NCBI GenBank assembly: GCA_001313085.1
Contig: BBFE01000029.1
Location: 1-52,348 of the forward strand
From: Paenibacillus sp. JCM 18996
GTDB taxonomy: Bacteria > Bacillota > Bacilli > Paenibacillales > NBRC-103111
Direction of reading: 5' to 3'
Length of the DNA stretch: 52,348 bases
The position numbers and the translations under genes are program-made. This document shows positions 20,467 through 31,013 of this stretch, piece by piece (positions within the stretch are counted from its first letter, which is position 1; each line of letters starts with the position of its first letter). The notes beneath the pieces were generated by a model. It was not told where the DNA came from. It did not search any database and saw only the letters and a program-made list of their open reading frames with translations.

Positions 20467-21759
20467 ATGAATCGTCAACAACAATTGGAAATGCTGCAGG
20501 ACAGCTGGAACTCTGAACGCTATGCAGGAATTAAACGTCCTTACACTCCGGAGGATGTGCTTCGGCTCCGCGGTTCGCTGCTTGTGGAGCATACGCTTGC
20601 CAAGAAGGGCGCTGAGAAGCTGTGGAAGCGGGTGAACGAAGAAGATTTTGTACCGGCGCTTGGCGCATTAACAGGAAACCAGGCGGTGCAGCAGGTAAAA
20701 GCGGGTTTACAAGCGATCTATCTGAGCGGTTGGCAGGTGGCGGCGGACGCGAACCTTTCCGGCCATATGTATCCTGACCAGAGCTTGTATCCGGCCAACA
20801 GTGTGCCGCAAGTAGTGAAGCGGATCAATCAGGCCCTTCAGCGCGCCGATCAAATCCAGCATGCCGAACAGAAAGGAGACATCGACTTCTTCGTGCCGAT
20901 CGTGGCCGATGCGGAAGCGGGCTTTGGGGGAACGCTCAATGTGTTCGAATTGATGAAAAGCATGATTGAAGCAGGTGCCGCAGCCGTACATTTTGAAGAC
21001 CAGCTCGCTTCGGAGAAAAAAATGCGGACATATGGGAGGCAAAGTGCTGCTTCCGACCCAGCAGGCGATCCGTCATTTGATTGCTGCAAGGCTTGCCGCC
21101 GATGTAATGGGAGTGGAGACGGTGCTGATTGCAAGGACGGATGCCAACGGAGCAAAGCTTCTTACGAGCGACGTGGATGACTACGATCACCGTTTCATGA
21201 CGGGCAAACGCTCTCCCGAAGGCTTCTTCTATGTGAATGACGGCATTGAACAAGCCATCTCCCGCGGCCTGGCCTACGCTCCTTTCGCAGATATGATCTG
21301 GTGCGAGACGTCCGAGCCGAATCTGGAGGAAGCGAGACGTTTTGCCGAGGCCATACATGCAAGATATCCGGATAAATTGCTGGCCTACAACTGTTCACCG
21401 TCGTTTAACTGGAAAAAAAGAAGCTGGATGACGCAACCATCGCGAGCTTCCAGAAAGAACTCGGACGGATGGGATACAAATTCCAGTTCATAACGCTTGC
21501 AGGCTTCCACACTCTGAACCACAGCATGTTCGAGCTCGCCAGGGATTATAAAGAACGCGGCATGTCCGCCTACTCCGAGTTCCAGCAGGGTGAATTTGCA
21601 AGTGAGGTACGCGGCTACGAGGCAACGCGTCATCAAAGAGAGGTTGGAACGGGGTATTTTGATGAGGTGTCGCAAATCATTGCGGGCGGAAGCTCAACGA
21701 CAACAGCATTATCGGGCTCAACGGAAGAAGAACAGTTCATAATGAACTGCAGCTTTTAA
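20467..21759 (+). CDS. aceA: Isocitrate lyase, frameshifted
   Basis: Cleaves isocitrate to succinate and glyoxylate, the first step of the glyoxylate shunt, for growth on acetate or fatty acids. ATG 20467 has AAGGAGAGG upstream. Motifs: [21 protein letters not shown] (Mg-binding), the active-site KKCGHMGGK (restored when A7 near 21017 is shortened), ARTDANGA, and corrected [11 protein letters not shown]. The C-terminal [17 protein letters not shown] is the usual end; the last few residues before TAA 21759 are probably extra, caused by a small error. Over-long runs: A7 near 21017 and A7 near 21413. About 427 residues. The malate synthase gene follows 21 nt later. Confidence 0.93.
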
Positions 21760-21780
21760 TCGGACTGGGGGATGGAAGAA

Positions 21781-23378
21781 TGTACGGTGAAGGCATACAA
21801 ACTAAGGAAACGGCCGGCAAACATAGCTATGATGATATTCTTACTCCGGAAGCGATTGAATTTGTTTCAAAATTAGAAAGACAGTTCGGACCCGAGCGCA
21901 GAAAGCTGCTGGAATTAAGGAAGGAGCGGCAGGCGAGGATAGATGCTGGTGAGCTGCCCGACTTTTTTGCCCGACACAGGCATATCCGGAGCGGAGAGTG
22001 GAAGATTGCTCCGATTCCGCAGGATTTGACGGACCGCCGAGTCGAAATTACGGGCTGCGGGCGACAGGAAAATGGTCATTAATGCCTTCAATTCAGGAGC
22101 AAAGGTTTATATGTCAGATTTTGAGGACGCGAACTCGCCGACTTGGGAAAACACGCTGGACGGTCAGATCAATCTCAGGGATGCGATTAACGGTACGATC
22201 AGCTTCACGAATCCCGACGGAAAGACCTACAGCTTGCAGCCTGACGCAGCTGTGCTGAAAGTCCGCCCCCGCGGATGGCACATGGAAGAAAAGCATCTGT
22301 ACGTGGATGGAGCGCCGGTTTCCGCCAGCATGTTCGATTTCGGACTCTTCTTTTTTCCATAATGCTCGGACTTTGATTGAAAAAAAGGCAGCGGACCTTA
22401 CTTTTATTTGCCCAAAATGGAAAGCCATCTGGAAGCACGCTTGTGGAATGATATGTTTTTTTGTTCGCCGAGCAGGAGCTCTGGATGCCCAAAGGCACCA
22501 TTAAAGCGACTGTGCTGATCGAGACGATCCTGGCAGCGTTCGAGATGGATGAAATTTTATACGAGCTGCGCGAGCATATGGCAGGATTGAACTGCGGCCG
22601 CTGGGACTATATTTTTTAGTTATATCAAAAAAGATGCGCAACCAGCCCGATGTCATTTTGCCGGACCGCAGCCTCGTTACAATGGAATCTCCTTTTATGG
22701 AGGCGTACTCGCTTCTTGCCATCAAGACCTGCCACAAGCGCAATGCGCATTGCATCGGCGGTATGGCGGCCCAAATCCCGGTGAAAGGCGACCCCAAGGC
22801 TAATGTAGAAGCTATGGATAAAGTGCGGAACGACAAATTGCGCGAAGCGCGGAATGGACACGACGGAACTTGGGTGGCGCATCCCGGACTGGTAAAAGTG
22901 GCGATGGACGTATTCAACGAAGCGATGCCGACGCCGAACCAAATTCACAAACAGCTTGACTCGATTAATATAGACGCTTCCAAGCTGCTCGAGGTTCCGA
23001 AGGGACCTATTACGGAGCAGGGGGTACGCACAAATATAAGCGTAGGCATCCAATACCTGGAGGCTTGGCTTAGAGGAAATGGCGCGGTGCCGATCCGCAA
23101 TTTGATGGAAGATGCAGCGACAGCCGAAATTTCAAGGGCGCAGCTGTGGCAATGGATCCGCCATCGCGCGGGATTCTCGATGATGGACGCAAATTGACCG
23201 TTGAATTATTCCGTCAGATGATGAGTGAGGAGCTGGAAGCGATCAAGAACGAATCGGCGCCTGCGGAGCGGTCTGACAGAAAGTTTGACGAGGCCGTCGA
23301 ATTGTTTGACAAAATGACCGCGGCCGATGATTTCGAGGACTTTTTTTGACGCTGCAGGGTTACAGGTATCTGGATTAA
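21781..23378 (+). CDS. Malate synthase (form A), frameshifted
   Basis: Condenses glyoxylate with acetyl-CoA to malate, the second step of the shunt. ATG 21781 starts [19 protein letters not shown]. Family motifs include [34 protein letters not shown], corrected [60 protein letters not shown] and AHPGLV. Frame changes occur near 22055, 22348 (T7), 22380 (A6), 22455 (T7), 22612 (T7), 23170 and 23341 (T7). The corrected end is [10 protein letters not shown] with TAA at 23378. About 530 residues, normal for malate synthase A. The symbol aceB or glcB could both be used, so none is given. Confidence 0.92.
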
Positions 23379-23402
23379 TCTCTTGAAGGAGTGAGACGGA
23401 TA

Positions 23403-23573
23403 ATGATGAGTACAGAAACAGCCCGCAGATCGGTGGACTGCCCAAGCTGTGGCGAAACGCACGAAGAACCGGCTATACACGGTGGCAGCGAATGCCGGAG
23501 CTGCACAGAGACCGCGCTGTATCCTTTATCGCCTCTATATATGACATTGTATAACAGTCTAATACAGGAGTAA
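23403..23573 (+). CDS. Small Cys-rich protein after malate synthase
   Basis: A 56-residue frame starting MMSTETARRSVDCPSCGETH, with a second Cys pair in GSECRSC, i.e. two CxxC-type pairs that could hold one zinc. AAGGAG lies 11 nt before the ATG. The C-terminal YPLSPLYMTLYNSLIQE is not obviously part of a ribbon and could reflect a frame error, although no long run is present. Immediately downstream lies a strong terminator, consistent with a last small gene in the glyoxylate operon. I do not recognise a family. Confidence 0.5.
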   Translation: MMSTETARRSVDCPSCGETHEEPAIHGGSECRSCTETALYPLSPLYMTLYNSLIQE

Positions 23574-23586
23574 TACAGTTTGTTTG

Positions 23587-23614
23587 CAGCTATTCTCGGG
23601 AATAGCTGTTTTTT
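23587..23614 (+). terminator. Rho-independent terminator of the glyoxylate operon
   Basis: CAGCTATTC tcgg GAATAGCTG (9-bp perfect stem, 4-nt loop) followed by TTTTTT. Confidence 0.93.
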
Positions 23615-23646
23615 CTTTCTGTTTTAGGTTATAATGGCTGAAACAG

Positions 23647-23652
23647 TATAAT
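23647..23652 (+). promoter_or_regulatory. Candidate -10 (TATAAT) before the CBS/DRTGG gene
   Basis: TATAAT lies 25 nt before the start at 23677, within a TATAATACAG element. The related TAATACAG also occurs twice at 23563-23578, just before the terminator. No consensus -35 is visible at proper spacing. Confidence 0.35.
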
Positions 23653-23676
23653 ACAGTTTTGGCTGAGGTGTTCTAT

Positions 23677-25022
23677 ATGAGTGAAGATAATCACGAAGAA
23701 TTGGTAACCAAGCACGAGCAAATTATTCAGTATATCGAATCTCTCGAAGTAGGAACCCGGTTGTCCGTCCGCAAAATAGCCAAGGAACTCGAAGTGAGCG
23801 ACGGCACCGCCTACCGGGCGATCAAGGAAGCGGAAAATCTCGGCATCGTCAGCACGAAAGGAAGAACGGGGACGATCCGAGTGCAGCGCAAAGAGAATGT
23901 GAAGATCGACAAGCTGACTTTTGCCGAGATCGCGAGTATGGTGGATGGAAAAGTGCTGGGCGGAGCCGCCGGACTGAATAAATCGTTAAACAAATTTGTT
24001 ATCGGCGCCATGCAGCTCGAAGCGATGCTGCGTTATGTCGAGCCGGGTAATCTTGTTATTGTGGGCAACCGCACCAAGGCTCAGTTCAACGCTCTTACCC
24101 AGGGCGCAGGGGTTCTGATTACAGGAGGATTCGAACCCGGTTCTGAAGTAATACGGAAGGCGGATGAACTGGAGCTTCCCGTGATCAGCTGTTCTTACGA
24201 TACTTTTTTTTCGGTGGCGACGCTCATTAATCGCGCAATCGACGATCGGCTGATCAGGAAGAAAATTATTCTCGTCGAGGATATTTTGCGCCGGGATACA
24301 CCCATTGTTTCTTTAAGGGAAAAAAAGCTCGGTCGAGGACATGCGGAATCTGGTTGAAGAGACGCGCCATACCCGATTCCCCGTGCTGGACGGGGCTGGA
24401 CGGCCGATTGGCGTAGTTACGACCAAAGACGTCATTGCGGCGAATCCGGGCGAAATCATCGATCATTATATGACGAAAAAACCCTCTTACCATTACGGCC
24501 CAGACCTCCGCTGCCGCAGCAGCCCATACGATGGTGTGGGAAGGGATAGAGCTGCTGCCGGTCGTGGATCCCGAGCAGCGGATGGTAGGGGTCATTACCC
24601 GCAAAGACGTGCTCAAAGCGATGCAGTCCATTCAAATGCAGCCGCAGAACGGCGGGACCTTCGAGGATATGATCTGGTCGGGATTCAAGGAAATGCGGGA
24701 CGAGAAAGGGAGTGTGTATTTTCGCGGAGCCGTCTCCCCTCAGATGACCAATTACATCGGAATGGTATCCGAAGGGGTACTCGTTACCTTGCTGATGCGC
24801 GCCGCTTATCACACCGTCAAGGAGCATAAGAAGGGCGACCTGATTGTGGACAGCAATGCGAATTATTTTCTCGTACCGGTTCAAATGGAAGACATCATCG
24901 ATATTGTGCCGAACATAATTGAGATGAGCAGAAGGTTTTGCAAAATGGACATTGAAATTTTCAGCAAAGGGAACTGCATTGCCAGATCGATGTTTACCGC
25001 CCGTTTAATCAACAATGCTTGA
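23677..25022 (+). CDS. ytoI: YtoI-like DRTGG/CBS regulatory protein, frameshifted
   Basis: Cytoplasmic multi-domain protein resembling Bacillus YtoI. ATG 23677 has GAGGTG 6 nt upstream. In order: an N-terminal winged helix (IGS-free, GTRLSVRKIAKELEVSDGTA, residues about 25-60), a DRTGG domain (about 75-190), two CBS domains (RFPVLDGAGRPIGVVTTKDV and LLPVVDPEQRMVGVITRKDV) and a C-terminal thioesterase-like hot-dog domain (LVTLLMRAAYHTVKE). CBS pairs usually bind adenine nucleotides. Frame changes lie at A6 near 24321-24326 and A6 near 24476-24481 (corrected TKNPLTITAQTSAAAAAHTM). T8 at 24204-24211 keeps frame but likely adds a Phe (expected YDTFSVAT). About 445 residues. Confidence 0.82.
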
Positions 25023-25095
25023 ACCGGCTTTACAGTAAATTCGTTTGACATGTCAGTAAACAGGACGTAAAATTATTTTACTGTCTTACATTAAA

Positions 25096-25257
25096 TTCTC
25101 GTTAGGCGAGGCTACTATACAAACACAGGCCATTGCCCGGAAACGTCGAAAGACGCCAATGGGTCGAACAGGTATTGCCGGATTAAGGCTTTACTTAACA
25201 TGGCTGAGCCAAAGCAGTTGCTCTACGTTGTATAGTGCTAAAGCTAAACTAGGGGGA
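25096..25257 (+). ncRNA. M-box (ykoK) magnesium riboswitch
   Basis: The leader has the M-box core elements in order: CTCGTTAGGCGAGGCT, the CATTGCCC and GTCGAAAGACGCCAATGGGT segment, GAACAGG, and the closing TATAGTGCTAAAGCT. When Mg2+ is abundant the fold favours the terminator at 25288-25315. It controls the CBS protein and NRAMP-type transporter that follow. The class is recognised by its conserved sequence; no folding calculation was done. Confidence 0.92.
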
Positions 25258-25287
25258 TGCTGACTTCGTTTTGTGTTGAAGTTTTCA

Positions 25288-25315
25288 CCCCCTAACTTGT
25301 TTAGGGGGTTTTTTT
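25288..25315 (+). terminator. Expression-platform terminator of the M-box
   Basis: CCCCCTAA cttgt TTAGGGGG (8-bp stem) followed by TTTTTTT, directly between riboswitch and first gene: the usual OFF structure of an M-box. Confidence 0.93.
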
Positions 25316-25401
25316 GTTCTAAGACAAGAAAGTATAAATCCAAGGGCAGAGGGCTCTATGCAGCAGCCGGTACTACTACCTTGGATAGGGAGGAAGTCGC
25401 G

Positions 25402-26650
25402 ATGCCGGCAGCAAAAAACATTCTATTTAAGCCGAATTCTCGGCAATAAAGTATGGGCAGGGGATGAAGCGGCGGGAAAGCTGGCCGATCTCATTGTCGA
25501 CGTAAGCGCGGTCCGGCCGCGAGTGATTGCGGTTAAGCTTAAAATGGCGAATAAGGTAAAAAATCGTCGATTTTGCGGATTTCACGATTTCGAAGAGGAG
25601 CAAGCAGTATTACATCGAATGTGTGAATATGAGAGACATTGCCGTACCTGCGAAAATACGCTGTTTCTCGTCAAGCATGTGCTCGATAAACAAATCGTCG
25701 ATATGTTCGGGAGAAAAGTGGTCCGGGTGAACGACCTTCGTCTTGCCGCTCTATCGGACGGCATCTATCTGGTCGCCGCGGATGTCGGGTTCGAAGGTCT
25801 GTTAAGGCGGCTGGGTGCGGCAAAGCCTCTCAAAGCCATGCTGAAGCCGCTGGGGATCAGCATACCGAGCCAGCTGCTGCTTTGGGACGACGTGGAAACA
25901 ATCGATTTTCAGCATAAGGCATTATGCTTTCCAAGTCGTACACGAAGCTGTCCACACTGCATCCATCCGATCTGGCGGACATACTGGAGGATTTGGATCG
26001 TTCCACGCAGCTCGCAGTTTTTGCTTCTTTGGACGAAGAGAAGGCGGCCGATGTGCTGGAAGAGCTTGAAACGGACGCCCAGATCAACGTGATCGAGAGC
26101 CTTTCCGTGGATAAAGCGGCGACGATGCTGGAGCGGCTGCCTGCTGATGAAGCGGCGGATATTTTGGAGGAAATGGATGAAGACAAGGCGCAGGAAATAT
26201 TGAATGAAATGGAGAAAGAAATCTCGGAGGAAGTCCGCGAGCTCATGGAATATCCCGAGAAATCAGTCGGCAGTCTCATGACGACCGACTTCATCGCTTT
26301 CACTGAACGGACGACAGTGAGCGAGGCGATTCAGGAACTGAGAACGCTGAAGCCGGAGTCGGACACCGTGTATGACCTTTATATTGTAGATGAAGGCGAA
26401 AAGCTGATTGCCCATCTTTCATTGAGGGATTTGATTCTGGCGGAACCGGACAGCATACTGGGAGAAATCGCGAACCGGGAGATTGTCTTTGTCACGGACG
26501 ATGAAGAATTAGACACCTTGTATGAGACGCTATCCAAGTATAATTTATTGTCCGTGCCGGTGGTAGACGGCCGGATGGTTCTTTTGGGAACGGTCGTCAT
26601 TAACGATGTAGTATATAACCTGCTGAAATCGAGAAGAAAAAAAAGCATAG
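25402..26650 (+). CDS. PRC-barrel/MgtE_N/CBS protein, frameshifted
   Basis: A soluble relative of the MgtE cytoplasmic part. ATG 25402 (PAAKTFYLSRILGNKVWAG after A6 25413-25418 is read as five) follows GGGAGG. PRC-barrel-like segments (residues about 5-60 and 95-140) come first, then an MgtE intracellular N-domain (TLHPSDLADILEDLDRSTQL, LERLPADEAADILEEM) and two CBS repeats (PEKSVGSLMTTDFIAFTERT, KYNLLSVPVVDG). There are no membrane segments, so it is not itself a channel. It probably senses Mg2+ and regulates the adjacent transporter. Other changes: A6 near 25557-25562, near 25665 and 25920. It ends TAG 26650 once the A8 near 26640 is seven. About 415 residues. Confidence 0.8.
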
Positions 26651-26666
26651 AAGGGAGGAAATGGCC

Positions 26667-27924
26667 ATGGGAATGAGCGGGGTTAAGAAATCGAATTGGT
26701 GGAGCCGGTTGCTGGTATTTTTTAGCACTGCTCGGTCCGGGAATCATTACTGGCAGCGTGGATAACGACGCCGGGGGCATTACAACCTATTCCGTAGCGG
26801 GAGCGAGTTACGGATATAAGCTTTTGTGGACACTGATCCCCGCATTTATCGTGCTTTTAATCGTGCAGGAGATGAACGCCAGGATGGGTATCGTCACCGG
26901 AAAGGGTTTGGCGGACCTCATCCGTGAAAATGCCGGCGTAAAGGTCACCTTTTTCATTTTTGTGGGCCTGCTGTTTGCCGATATCACCAATACGATGACA
27001 GAATTTGCCGGTGTCGCGGGCAGCATGGAAGTATTCGGCGTTACCAAATATATCTCTGTCCCGCTTGCCGCGGCGGCAGTGTGGCTGTTGGTCGTCAAAG
27101 GGACGTACCGGTTTGCGAGAAAATCTTTTTTGATTTTCAGCGTGGCCCTGCTTTCCTATATCGTATCCGCGTTAATGGGCAAACCCGATTGGTCCGAGAT
27201 CGGTCACGCCGTGAGCCACCCGGAAATGAAGTTTAATCTGGATTACATTTCCACTGTCATCGGCATCATCGGCACGACGATCGCACCATGGATGCAGTTT
27301 TACATGCAGTCCGCAGTCATCGAGAAAGGTCTTAAAGTGGAGGATTACAAATACACCCTGCTCGACGTAACGGTTGGCTGTGTGGCTACGATTGTGGTTG
27401 CTTTTTTTTCATTATGGTTGCATGCGGTTCGACGCTTTATGCCAATGGACACGGCACGCCGATCACGGATGCCAAGGATGCGGCGCAAGCCTTGAAACCT
27501 TTTGCCGGCGCCATGGCTTCACAGGTTTTCGCATTCGGCCTGTTTATCGCTTCCATTTTCTCGGCAACGATCCTGCCGGTTGCTACAGCCTTTTATGTAT
27601 GCGAAGCGTTCGGATTTGAAGCCGGTATCGAGAAAAAAGTGGAGGGAAGCGCCCCAATTTTACACGCTTTATACGATCATTCTTATCCTGTCCGCAGGGA
27701 TCATCTTGATACCGAACGCTCCGCTCATTTCCATCACGCTTTGGTCCCAGAGATTCAACGGCATCCTGCTTCCGGTGGTTCTTATTTGCATGATGCTCCT
27801 GGTCAACAATAAAGAAGTGATGGGCGAATTTACCAACAAAACATGGAACAACGCGATCGGTTGGGTGACCATCGTCATTCTGGTGGTTTTATCGCTACTG
27901 CTGTTCGTTCTTTCCCTGTTTTAA
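26667..27924 (+). CDS. NRAMP-related Mg2+ (divalent metal) transporter, frameshifted
   Basis: An integral membrane protein of about 420 residues with eleven or so hydrophobic helices. The NRAMP helix-1 pattern is present but altered: GPGIITGSVDNDAGGITTYS where manganese/iron NRAMPs have DPGN. Helix 6 reads GIIGTTIAPWMQFYMQS, lacking the MPH metal-binding Met-x-x-His. Loss of that Met is the hallmark of NRAMP-related magnesium transporters. With the M-box upstream this supports Mg2+ import. ATG 26667 (alternatives 26661, 26673) follows GGGAGG. Over-long runs: T6 26717-26722 (corrected LLVFLALLGPG), T8 near 27402-27409 (corrected AFFIMVACGSTLYANG) and A6 near 27632-27637. Confidence 0.85.
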
Positions 27925-27972
27925 CCGCCCGGGCCATTAATATCGCATAATTATGGCGCCCGCATTGGATGG

Positions 27973-28472
27973 CTACAGCTTCTTGATGCGTATTTTGCTG
28001 ATCATCAAAAATGCCAGGATCAGCGCGGCGTAGGCAGCGAAACCGTAAACTGCGGGAAACCAGAGCAGCACACTTAATATCAATCCTCCCGCCGTGATCG
28101 GCAAACCTTCAAAATATCCTTTGGTCGGATGGGTGTTGAATCGCGCCAATCTCAATGCGCCCGCCATCGGAAATACCATTAAAGCGGCTGTGGAAGCGAT
28201 TTGATGGGGGACCGTTTCAAACAGCGCGAGTGCCGGAACAACTCCAAAGCTGACGACATCCGCCAAAGAATCAAGCTCGACGCCAAATTCGCTGGTGACT
28301 TTCAGGGTGCGGGCTATTTTTTTCCGTCAAATAAATCAAACAGGGCCGAGCATAGTACCAAAACAGGGGCGATGATCGGCAGATTATGGACGATGAACAC
28401 CAGCGCGAGGATCCCGCAGCCTAAATTCAATAAGGTGAAAAGGTTGGGAAACATGCGGACCATTCGCTGCAA
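27973..28472 (-). CDS. pssA: CDP-diacylglycerol-serine O-phosphatidyltransferase, frameshifted
   Basis: Makes phosphatidylserine from CDP-diacylglycerol and serine in the membrane, feeding phosphatidylethanolamine. The CDP-alcohol phosphotransferase signature DLFDGKIAR, then GVELDSLADVVSFG, appears when T7 near 28317-28323 is read as five. The N-terminus MVRMFPNLFTLLNLGCGILAL and helices up to FLMISKIRIKKL are typical of bacterial type II PssA. The start is TTG 28472 (or ATG 28463), after GAGAGGAT on the minus strand. About 165 residues. It overlaps nothing and is transcribed away from the FtsW-type gene. Confidence 0.87.
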
Positions 28473-28578
28473 AGAATCATATCCTCTCGTCGACAGGTTT
28501 ATAGAAAATTTAAAGCAGGCGTGACGTTTAACTATTTTTTTTCCATTTGTCAATCTTGCTATACCCGGAGGAACAGAG

Positions 28579-29714
28579 ATGGATCAAGTGAAAAGGAATC
28601 CGCCAGATTTTATTCTTTTATTTTTTTAACCATTCTATTGGTTTGTATAGGCCTGTGTGTCGTATTCAGCGCAAGCTCGATGACATCGATCATTAAATTC
28701 AAGGATGCCTGGCATTTCGAGACAAAACAATTAATGTGGGCGTGCCTGGGCATGACAGCCATGTTCTTTTTTTATGAATCTGCATTATTTGAAATTAAGG
28801 AAATGGTATTTGGCGCTCTTTGCGATTGTTTCTTTTCTGCTTGTCCTGGTTATTCTGGTGGGAACTAAGGTGAACGGACATAGAAGCTGGTTTGGGATCG
28901 GTTCTTTCGGAATCCAGCCTACTGAATTTGCAAAGCTGGCTTTAGTTATTTATTTGGCCGCTCTCATTACTAAAAAAAGGCGACAATTTTTTATCTTTTT
29001 TAAAAAAAAGGGGCTGCTGCCGGTCATTATCATCATCGGCCTCGTTTGCGGGTTAATTATGATGCAGCCGGATATCGGTTCGGTGATTGTCATTGTACTA
29101 AGTTCGGCAATTTTAATTACTGTCGGCGGGGCCAATGTAAAGCATCTTCTCGGAATCGTTCTGGTCTTTTCCCCTCTCGCGGTCATTATCGTATCTGCAA
29201 AAAAAGCTACCGGATGGAGCGGTTCACCTCCTATTTGAACCCGTGGAAAGATACGCAGGGCTCTTCTTATCAATTGGTGCAGTCGATTTACGCTTTTGCA
29301 CATGGAGGGGTAGGAGGTGCAGGATTCGGAAGAGGCATTCAAAAGGCGTTTTATTTGCCGGAAGCCCATACCGATTTCATTTTTTTCCGTTATCGGCGAA
29401 GAATTGGGGCTCATCGGGAGCGTGCTTTTTTTCTGCTCATTTACTTGCTGCTCATTTGGAGAGGAATTATTGTATCCCTTCGCTGCTCCAGCGAATTCGG
29501 CACGTTGGTGGGGATCGGTATCATTTCCATGATTGCCGTACAGGCTCTCATTAACTTGGGTGGAGTAACGGGAAGCATTCCGATCACGGGAGTACCTCTT
29601 CCATTTATTAGCTATGGCGGTTCTTCTTTACTCTTTTGCTTGTCCGGTATGGGAATTCTATTAAATATTTCTCGTGATTATAAACAAAGCAAACAAAAAA
29701 ATGGCCGAGCATGA
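28579..29714 (+). CDS. FtsW/SpoVE-type peptidoglycan polymerase, frameshifted
   Basis: SEDS-family glycosyltransferase polymerising lipid II for division or spore cortex. ATG 28579 (MDQVKRNPPDFILLF) follows GGAGG. About ten hydrophobic helices. SEDS landmarks: FGIQPTEFAKLALVIYLAA, GLIMMQPDIGSVIVIV, corrected [20 protein letters not shown] (catalytic Asp) and VPLPFISYGGSSLLFC. Frame changes fall at T8 28619-28626, T7 near 28770, A6 near 29200, T6 29379-29384 and T7 near 29427. The corrected length is about 375 residues. It converges on rodA with a shared terminator. FtsW and SpoVE cannot be told apart here, so no symbol is given. Confidence 0.87.
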
Positions 29715-29743
29715 AATTACAAAGTAAGTAATTCATGCTCGGC
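29704..29743. terminator. Bidirectional terminator shared by two SEDS genes
   Basis: GCCGAGCATGAA (29704-29715) pairs with TTCATGCTCGGC (29732-29743), a perfect 12-bp stem extended by AATTAC/GTAATT. It carries the C-terminal codons of both convergent genes: the plus-strand stop is in one arm and the minus-strand stop lies in the loop. T-rich sequence flanks both sides. Confidence 0.85.
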
Positions 29744-30855
29744 TTTATGATGCAGCTGTACGCTAAGCACCAGTCCGATCGAAATGATATTCGTCAATAA
29801 AGAACTTCCCCCGTAGCTGACAAAAGGCAGAGCAATGCCTGTTAGAGGCATTAATCCGGTATGCATGGCGATATTCTCAAAAAATCTGCACAGTAAACAT
29901 AGAGATGATCCCCACGACAATGTAGCTCCCAGATAGATCCTCGCAAGAGATAGCAATCCGTATAATCCGATAGATCAGCAGAAAATAAAGCAGGATTAAA
30001 ACCGCGGATCCCACGAAACCGAACTCTTCTCCGATCACGACAAAGATAGAATCCGCATAATCGTAGGGAATAAACCCGGCCTGGACAAGGGGACCCTGTA
30101 CAAATCCCGCGCCTTTCATTCCTCCTGTGCTTATTGCGCTGATGGAATTTACAACGTGCCAACTGTGCGCCGGGTCGCTGGAAGGATCCAGGAACGTCTG
30201 CACGCGGTGCAGCTGGTGGGGTTTCACGATTTTCGAGAAAAGTGCAAAGTCATAAAAGTACAAGCCAGTCACGAAAGCTATTATTGCTGAAAGGGATATG
30301 CTGCCGATCAGTACGTGGGACATTTTGATATTACCGAGCCAAAGCATACCCAGGAAAATACATACAAACACAATCGAAGTTCCCAGATCCGGCTGCATAA
30401 AGATCATAATGAAAGGTACGGCAAGGATGGCTCCCAAAGGAACAAGATCTCCCCAAAACCGAAGCTCTTCCCCATTTCGTTTCTCCAACCATTTAGCGAG
30501 CAGTAAAACGATAAAAAACCTTCATCAGCTCCGAGGGTTGAAACTGCATCACCGCGAGGTTGATCCACCTTCGAGAGCCGTTGATGTTCATTCCTTTAAA
30601 CATAACGAAGACCAGCATGAGAATCCCCGCGCCGTAAAGGTAGGGAGACAGCTTTCGCACCAGGAAGCGATAGTCCATTAAAGCAATTGCCAGCATGGGC
30701 AGCATCAGAACTGTAAAAGTGACTAAATTATTGATGTGCAGCCCTGGTACTTGGTGTTGTGTGTGGCGCTGTAGATGACAGCCGTACTGATGACCAAAAA
30801 AGCATCCCAAAATAAGTAGAATTCCGATATCCAATTGTTTTAATTTTCTAAGCAT
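29717..30855 (-). CDS. rodA: Rod-shape peptidoglycan polymerase RodA, frameshifted
   Basis: SEDS glycosyltransferase that works with a class B PBP in cell elongation. ATG 30855 (MLRKLKQLDIGILLILGC) follows AGGAG on the minus strand. Landmarks: INGSRRWINLAVMQFQPSEL, MQPDLGTSIVFVCIFLGMLW, PYDYADSIFVVIGEEFGFVG (catalytic Asp) and GIALPFVSYGGSSLLTN. Frame changes fall near 30785-30800, at T6 30508-30513 and at A6 29879-29884. The corrected protein is about 385 residues. The loop sequence HRVQTFLDPSSDPAHSWHV matches RodA more than FtsW. Confidence 0.87.
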
Positions 30856-30938
30856 GAAGAGTCTCCTGTTTGTCGATTAGCTTCAATGAAGATTATATAA
30901 CAGATTGATTAAATGTCGATTAAAATTTTGGCCTCGGG

Positions 30939-30980
30939 AAAAACTGCCTGCCGCAATGGATGCGACAGGCAGTTTTTTTT
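30939..30980. terminator. Bidirectional terminator
   Basis: AACTGCCTG (30942-30950) pairs with CAGGCAGTT (30966-30974). A 7-8 T tract follows on the plus strand and an A tract precedes it. On the minus strand it would stop the small gene at 31014-31206. Confidence 0.85.
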
Positions 30981-31013
30981 GTTTTAGTAGAGTGTCTGGA
31001 AGCTTTAACCTAG

